A DNA stretch of 32,345 nt from a virus. Below, one piece after another: positions 27,931 to 32,345 of the stretch. Location of the stretch: positions 1 through 32,345 of the IMG/VR virus record IMGVR_UViG_3300042924_004362; one strand, written 5' to 3'. A program made the position numbers and the translations under genes. The notes beneath the pieces were generated by a model. That model worked only from the letters and a program-made list of their open reading frames with translations. It was not told where the DNA came from and made no database searches. How positions within the stretch are numbered: position 1 is the stretch's first letter; each line of letters begins with the position of its first letter.

Positions 27931-30365
27931 TATCCTTTTGTTACGCCGTTTACAACTACTTCATAATTTGCCCCGTCATAATGGGTATCAATGTTAATAC
28001 CAATGGTTGAGCCACCAATTATATATTGAACGGTTGGTATTAACTTTTGCCCGTTCATGAATACAAGTACATTTGCATTCGTGTTGCTCACCTGAGTAAT
28101 ACCCGAATTAGGCGCAAGTACCAAAACATTTGTCATTGAATTAAGGAATGGCGTATAAGATAATTGGATGTTCACCGTTGCTCCATTTGCTCCCACTAAG
28201 CCGCTGCCCGATCCTGTTACCGTTCCCGATTGAGGCGAAGCCCCAGCAAGTGTAATCGTGTTGACAACTTTTGTCAAATCGTTTGTATTAGGTTTTTCAT
28301 CGTATAATAAAACCGTTTTCGCTGGGCTATTGGATTTTGGATTGTACTCCAAGCTTTGAATTATAAAATTCGATGAACCAATGATTCCCTTGCGCCTAAA
28401 TGAAAGCTGTGTAATATCTTTTGGTTTCCATTTCGCAAATGTGGTATAAACCTTACCAAGTTCAATGCGCTTGTAAGTCTGCAAATGAAATGTTTTAAAA
28501 ACGCCTTGCATTACGTTTGTATAATTTGTAACCTCGTCCGAAAAGGATAGATTAAAATCTGCACCGCTTGGGTCATTGTAATTTACCATGAAGGCTGCAG
28601 GAAAATCAAAAGCCGAAGCCGCTGAACTTGTCTCATCGAACAAACGTACATAACCATCTAAGCCTCCACGTCTTCCAGCGTAATAAAGCAAACGAGGAGC
28701 AAGGTTGTAATTTGGTTCGGCGTCTGTCACCGTGTTATAATCGTCACCAAATACTAAAGGCATTTGTGCCCCGTATGTTCCACCCGATGTTATTTCGACA
28801 TCGTTAATGTGAATGGCTTTTGCGAAGAACTTTGTATAAATAAATTCAATACCATTTTCAAATCTATCCTGGGGGAAATTGTAACCGCCTGAGTAAATGT
28901 TTACCCCTCTTCTTTCTTCTTCCTTATTCGTAGTATCGTCATCCGTGGCATACGCAAGAACCTGACTTGATTTGTATCCGTCCAACACTTGAAAGTCTGA
29001 GCCATCAATGTCACGCGTATTTAAATCGTACTTGTTTGAGCCTTTAAAGAAGCCGTCAAAACTTGTAAGGCTTGCGGCTCCCGTGCTATTTGCCCGATAC
29101 CTTATCGTGTAATCATCTTTTGGGTATGCGTAAACCTGTCTATTTAATACGTCTGTTTCCCATGCAAGGTTGAAAACCGTGGTTAAATCTGCTATTATGT
29201 CTCGAACATACCATGAAATTGGAATAATGTATTGAATGTTTACCGTTTCCCCTGTTTCCAAGCCCTCTTTTTCAGCCACAACCGACAAAGAACCAGCGAT
29301 AGAAAGATTAAATGTAACGTTTTCGTACCTTAATCTAAGTTTCACGGTATCGGTTGCAACTAAATCACCAAGAAATTCAAGGAGAATTGAATCATTTAAA
29401 CTTGTTTCATTTGTCAAATCATAGGTTGAAACGTTGTTTCCGTTGACCTCAAAGAATAAAATGAGTTCCGCGAACTGGTTTATATCACCGATGGAAGCAG
29501 TTAAGGTAACATTTAACTCAGCCGCAATGTCATACAAGGCACTTATTGGAGCGGTATAAACGCCGCCTGTGTAATTGCCCCCTGTGTCAAAGTTCGGTGA
29601 CGTTGTTTCATCGGTGAATGCAATGTCAACCGTCCCATAATCACCAGCCGAATAAACAAAACTTGAAGGCGTTGGATTGGAAGCCCTGAGGTTTACAAAG
29701 TCCTTTATGTAATCAGCATCAAGGTTAAGACCCATTGGAATAATCAAACGGTTAAAAGGATCCGTCTTAAAAATGCTATTTAACTGATAACCTTTGTTTG
29801 CAAAAGCTTTTTCCAATATTTGCCAAATGAAAATGGCAGGGCTTAACTCATTGTATAAAATGTATGTTTCGTTTTCCCACGCTTTCCATTTCATCAGGAT
29901 AAAACAATACTCAGCCGTCACAGGATTGTAACTTGCCTTAACCGTTGTTTCACTTACCTCGATTGTACTCCAGCCTAAATCCCTTACCAATATATTTCCT
30001 ACGTCGGAAAACCAATCTGCATTGTTTCCAATCAATGAAACTTTGAAATTGGAGGCAACAAAACCTGAATTAATTGCCTGTAAATCTGCTCCTTCAAGCC
30101 TTGCTTTTCCTGTAAGAATCGGCACGCCATCGGCTTCTAATCTTGCAGATAATAACTTGTAAGCATTGGTTACAATAGCTCCAGCATCGGTTATATTTTG
30201 AAATATGTTTACGTTTGTCTTTGTTGCTGGTAACGTCACATTTCTTTTAGAATGCGCACCCGATATGTTTCCAAGTTCAATATTCTCGATTGAATAATCA
30301 ATGGTAACATTAACCTCGTTTTGATTCAAATCAACCTCCTGTCCACCGATGAATAATTTTATCAT
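27930..30365 (-). CDS. Large tail/baseplate protein, 811 aa
   Basis: Begins MIKLFIGGQEVDLNQNEVNV, then DYSIENIELGNISGAHSKRN and VTLPATKTNVNIFQNITDAG. This 'S-K-R-x-V-x-L-P-A-T-K-x-N-x-x-I-F' opening is common in large tail or baseplate proteins of Bacteroidetes phages. The body is strand-rich with a NTRDIDGSDFQVLDGYKSSQ segment, and the C-terminus is a Gly/Ser-rich linker followed by a beta-sandwich (LNSMTNVLVLAPNSGITQVS), which may be a sugar or receptor-binding module. It is one of the longest genes after the tape measure. The start ATG overlaps the upstream gene's stop by 4 nt. The tail role is well supported by context; the exact part is not. Confidence 0.65.
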   Translation of the reverse strand: MIKLFIGGQEVDLNQNEVNVTIDYSIENIELGNISGAHSKRNVTLPATKTNVNIFQNITDAGAIVTNAYKLLSARLEADGVPILTGKARLEGADLQAINSGFVASNFKVSLIGNNADWFSDVGNILVRDLGWSTIEVSETTVKASYNPVTAEYCFILMKWKAWENETYILYNELSPAIFIWQILEKAFANKGYQLNSIFKTDPFNRLIIPMGLNLDADYIKDFVNLRASNPTPSSFVYSAGDYGTVDIAFTDETTSPNFDTGGNYTGGVYTAPISALYDIAAELNVTLTASIGDINQFAELILFFEVNGNNVSTYDLTNETSLNDSILLEFLGDLVATDTVKLRLRYENVTFNLSIAGSLSVVAEKEGLETGETVNIQYIIPISWYVRDIIADLTTVFNLAWETDVLNRQVYAYPKDDYTIRYRANSTGAASLTSFDGFFKGSNKYDLNTRDIDGSDFQVLDGYKSSQVLAYATDDDTTNKEEERRGVNIYSGGYNFPQDRFENGIEFIYTKFFAKAIHINDVEITSGGTYGAQMPLVFGDDYNTVTDAEPNYNLAPRLLYYAGRRGGLDGYVRLFDETSSAASAFDFPAAFMVNYNDPSGADFNLSFSDEVTNYTNVMQGVFKTFHLQTYKRIELGKVYTTFAKWKPKDITQLSFRRKGIIGSSNFIIQSLEYNPKSNSPAKTVLLYDEKPNTNDLTKVVNTITLAGASPQSGTVTGSGSGLVGANGATVNIQLSYTPFLNSMTNVLVLAPNSGITQVSNTNANVLVFMNGQKLIPTVQYIIGGSTIGINIDTHYDGANYEVVVNGVTKG

Positions 30366-31570
30366 AGCTGGGCGGTTGGTTTATTTGGGTAGGTAATTTC
30401 AAAGTTAACTTCGATATCCGTTGCCCTGTTATTATCAGTCAATGTTTCCGCGTTGGAAATGGTCACATTGACATACTTACCATTCTCAATGATGTACACC
30501 TCAGGGGAATAAAACATTGATGAAATGTAAACCGCGTCTTCATGAGGAATATTGCATTTAACTTGCTTTCTTTTGTTTACCCTTTGATTTGTCTTGATGA
30601 TTGTTTTATCATAACTGTTTGCCCGTGGCGATGCTGCCACGTTCCACGGTTGCGAAATATTGATTATGTCCGCATTGGCATTTTGCAAGTCAACAATTAA
30701 TCCACGGAACTGATAACTTTCTGCACCGCCATATTTCCCGAACCAATGCAAATCAATGTTATCATTGCAATTAGGTTCAATGTTTACTTGAATCTTTTCA
30801 GAAAGTCGTGAATACGAACCAGTGTAATTACCCACGCTAACCTCGTAAAACGAATAAGCGCTGGAATGAGTGGGGAAGTTGCCGCTATGAAAAACAGCAC
30901 TGCTCCCAAATACATTAGCGACACCAATAGAAAGAGAATATAAGTCATTGTTTGCGGTTGAGTTTACAAAATCTACAATCGTCACGGCTGAACTTCCAGA
31001 CTTAGTCCAAAATTCAAATTGAGCTGCGTTTATACCTTTACCAATAAATGAAAGAAATATATTCCCGTCATCATTGCATCGCCTGTCTTGGTTATTCGTG
31101 GTAAGGAATCGAAAAGGATTTGCCGACGGTGAATAAAAGTCACTTAGATTAAAGTCGTTTTCATCGCCGTAAAACTGGGAAGGAATCACAAAGCCTGTTG
31201 AACTGAATTGACTTGCGGTTGAGGTAACAAGGAAACCAGCACTACTTACCGTTTGGTTTTTTGAAACGCAAAACACGGACTTTATAACATCGGTGTTCGT
31301 TGTCAATGAATAAGTATCAAGTGTTCCAAAGAAACTTGTCTTTGCCCCTGTCAATGGTGCAACATCGGAATAAAGGAAACTTTGAACATTGGTATCAAAG
31401 ACCGCGCTACTTCCACTTGTTCCCGTCTGAGCCGCTAAAAAAGATCCTGCAAGGCTTCCACCAACGTAAACATCGACTTGTTGCTGAACAACCGCCGACG
31501 GCTCAATGCTTCGATAAGATACAGGATAAAGAAGGCTGCTTAAAATGTCTGGGTTTATCGTGTAACTCAT
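30362..31570 (-). CDS. Putative tail structural protein, 402 aa
   Basis: Begins MSYTINPDILSSLLYPVSYR. Low-charge, strand-rich, with many S, T, N and G residues (TSFFGTLDTYSLTTNTDVIK, YDKTIIKTNQRVNKRKQVKC). Near the end EVYIIENGKYVNVTISNAET and ATDIEVNFEITYP form a compact beta domain. Genes of this kind between the gp10-like gene and the baseplate protein in Bacteroidetes phages encode virion parts, most likely distal tail. No known motif. It overlaps both neighbours by 4 nt. Confidence 0.55.
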   Translation of the reverse strand: MSYTINPDILSSLLYPVSYRSIEPSAVVQQQVDVYVGGSLAGSFLAAQTGTSGSSAVFDTNVQSFLYSDVAPLTGAKTSFFGTLDTYSLTTNTDVIKSVFCVSKNQTVSSAGFLVTSTASQFSSTGFVIPSQFYGDENDFNLSDFYSPSANPFRFLTTNNQDRRCNDDGNIFLSFIGKGINAAQFEFWTKSGSSAVTIVDFVNSTANNDLYSLSIGVANVFGSSAVFHSGNFPTHSSAYSFYEVSVGNYTGSYSRLSEKIQVNIEPNCNDNIDLHWFGKYGGAESYQFRGLIVDLQNANADIINISQPWNVAASPRANSYDKTIIKTNQRVNKRKQVKCNIPHEDAVYISSMFYSPEVYIIENGKYVNVTISNAETLTDNNRATDIEVNFEITYPNKPTAQL

Positions 31571-32097
31571 CTGTTAAGAATTGATTTGTAATAACTTTCA
31601 ATCGTTGTCTCCACGCTAAAGGTAATGGCATTCTCGATTAATTCAATAAACTTTGCACTATTTTTGTCCAAAGCCTGTTCGATGAAGCCCGTCCGTTTAC
31701 CTGTTTTGGAATACTTAATGACGCTATTTTTCGTAGGCATTCCCTCCTTTTTATGCTTACTTGCGATGGCGAATGCAATGCCTTTAGATTCCTTTTCACT
31801 TTTACCCATTCTCTGTTGAACATATTTCATTAAGCCTTTAATGTATTCACTTTCTTTTCTTCCGCTTCCAGGGTAATAAGGTATTCGATTTGCAGGCACA
31901 CCTTGATTATTTATTGCCATGTAATCAGGAACAAAGCCCTCAATTATCAAAGTATTAATTTCCATCCTTACCATTGTTTCCATTTGTTTCACGGCTGAGC
32001 CTGTTAACTCATGCCCCTGTAGCCGCCATTCATTGGCAACCACGGAAATGGCTAACACGCTTATTTCATCCGCTAACTTTTGTAAAGATGCTTCCAT
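31567..32097 (-). CDS. HK97 gp10-like tail completion protein
   Basis: 176 residues: MEASLQKLADEISVLAISVV, then a helix (KQMETMVRMEINTLIIEG), a basic patch (KSEKESKGIAFAIASKHKKE), TKNSVIKYSKTGKRTGFIEQ and a final amphipathic helix (AITFSVETTIESYYKSILN). Short basic proteins with an N-terminal helix pair, a 'P-x-x-T/S-G-x-L/K' middle and C-terminal helices are what I know as gp10/neck completion proteins. The fit is moderate. The gene overlaps the 402-aa gene by 4 nt. Confidence 0.45.
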   Translation of the reverse strand: MEASLQKLADEISVLAISVVANEWRLQGHELTGSAVKQMETMVRMEINTLIIEGFVPDYMAINNQGVPANRIPYYPGSGRKESEYIKGLMKYVQQRMGKSEKESKGIAFAIASKHKKEGMPTKNSVIKYSKTGKRTGFIEQALDKNSAKFIELIENAITFSVETTIESYYKSILNR

Positions 32098-32135
32098 GAT
32101 AAAAGGTAAGGTAACTTTTTCAAGCTACCACGTTT

Positions 32136-32345
32136 TTAATTAACCGTCAAAACCAATGCACCAGCGTTAAATTTAACCTCATCACCCGTTGCGATAACCT
32201 TTGACGCGGCTAAAGCACCGTAAAATAACATATTACCCGATGCACTTGCATCGAAAACAGCTACATGGCTTGCAGTTGCCGCACTTGAAGCACTTGAGGT
32301 AATGGTAATCGCTGTCGTATTTGCTAACGATGCAACGCCACTTGT
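32136..32345 (-). CDS. Virion-associated protein, 5' part cut by window
   Basis: Sixty-nine C-terminal residues are visible, ending SASGNMLFYGALAASKVIAT and GDEVKFNAGALVLTVN before TAA at 32138-32136. The pattern 'A-x-x-V-A-V-F-D-A ... L-x-Y-G-A-L ... V-x-x-G-D-x-V-x-F-x-A-G-A-L-x-L' is familiar from the C-terminal beta domain of small phage structural proteins placed beside the neck genes. Function beyond structural cannot be told from this part. Confidence 0.6.
   Translation of the reverse strand, partial: TSGVASLANTTAITITSSASSAATASHVAVFDASASGNMLFYGALAASKVIATGDEVKFNAGALVLTVN

Noticed and set aside
14443-32345. Terminase in the structural cluster
   Set aside because: I looked for Walker A/B ATPase and RNase H-like nuclease signatures and found none; it is probably beyond the right edge.

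Overview
This window looks like part of the genome of a tailed phage (or prophage) of a Bacteroidetes host. The evidence is Bacteroidetes-style promoters (TTTG, 17 bp, TATCTTTG/A), A-rich translation leaders with almost no Shine-Dalgarno sequence, signal peptides ending in ...FAQ, and a full set of siphophage-like virion genes. No terminase, integrase or host gene is visible, and both ends cut through genes, so the window is internal to a longer genome.

Layout: (1) Positions 1-1164 run leftward: a cut glycosyltransferase, two tiny genes and a single-stranded DNA-binding protein. (2) Positions 1165-1581 are gene-free and hold a divergent promoter pair and two odd tRNA-Leu-like elements. (3) Positions 1582-14374 run rightward and look early/middle: an MptE-like protein; a ParB-DNA methyltransferase fusion overlapping a PD-(D/E)XK nuclease; a replication-initiator-like HTH protein; many small unknowns; an OB-like protein; a Cas4/RecB-like nuclease; a DUF5664-type nucleotide pyrophosphohydrolase; dCTP deaminase; a membrane-anchored glucosaminidase-like protein; and a RuvC-like resolvase. 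(4) From 14443 to the right end everything runs leftward: tail and virion genes first (gp10-like, two large tail proteins, tape measure), then ClpP-type protease/scaffold, major capsid, tail-tube-like protein, portal and connector, then a fibre-like protein and a secreted protein, then holin and amidase. The two long operons converge at 14375-14442.

The most interesting signal is non-coding. Two RNAs of about 100 nt (2688-2786 and 4819-4915) flank the methyltransferase/nuclease pair and share an architecture but little sequence. Each has a 5' hairpin, a linker ending in TTGTTTCA, and an intrinsic terminator with an 8-nt apical loop. The last 7 nt of that loop are perfectly complementary to 7 nt in the first hairpin's loop. 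The pairing sequences differ completely between copies (GTAGACA/TGTCTAC and GTGAAGG/CCTTCAC) while the pairing is kept, so the kissing interaction covaries. Each RNA starts about 5 nt after a promoter -7 box and ends 10-13 nt before a start codon. They could be leader attenuators or stand-alone phage RNAs.

Other regulatory patterns: three ungapped 50-bp upstream elements (6702, 11386, 12585) carry TTGTAAATAT at one end and TTTACATATYGAA at the other; a 16-nt leader AAAACAACCAAT(T/C)ATG precedes three consecutive genes; and a 21-nt leader is shared by the genes at 12674 and 13076. All functional assignments come from reading motifs by eye. No database search was possible.
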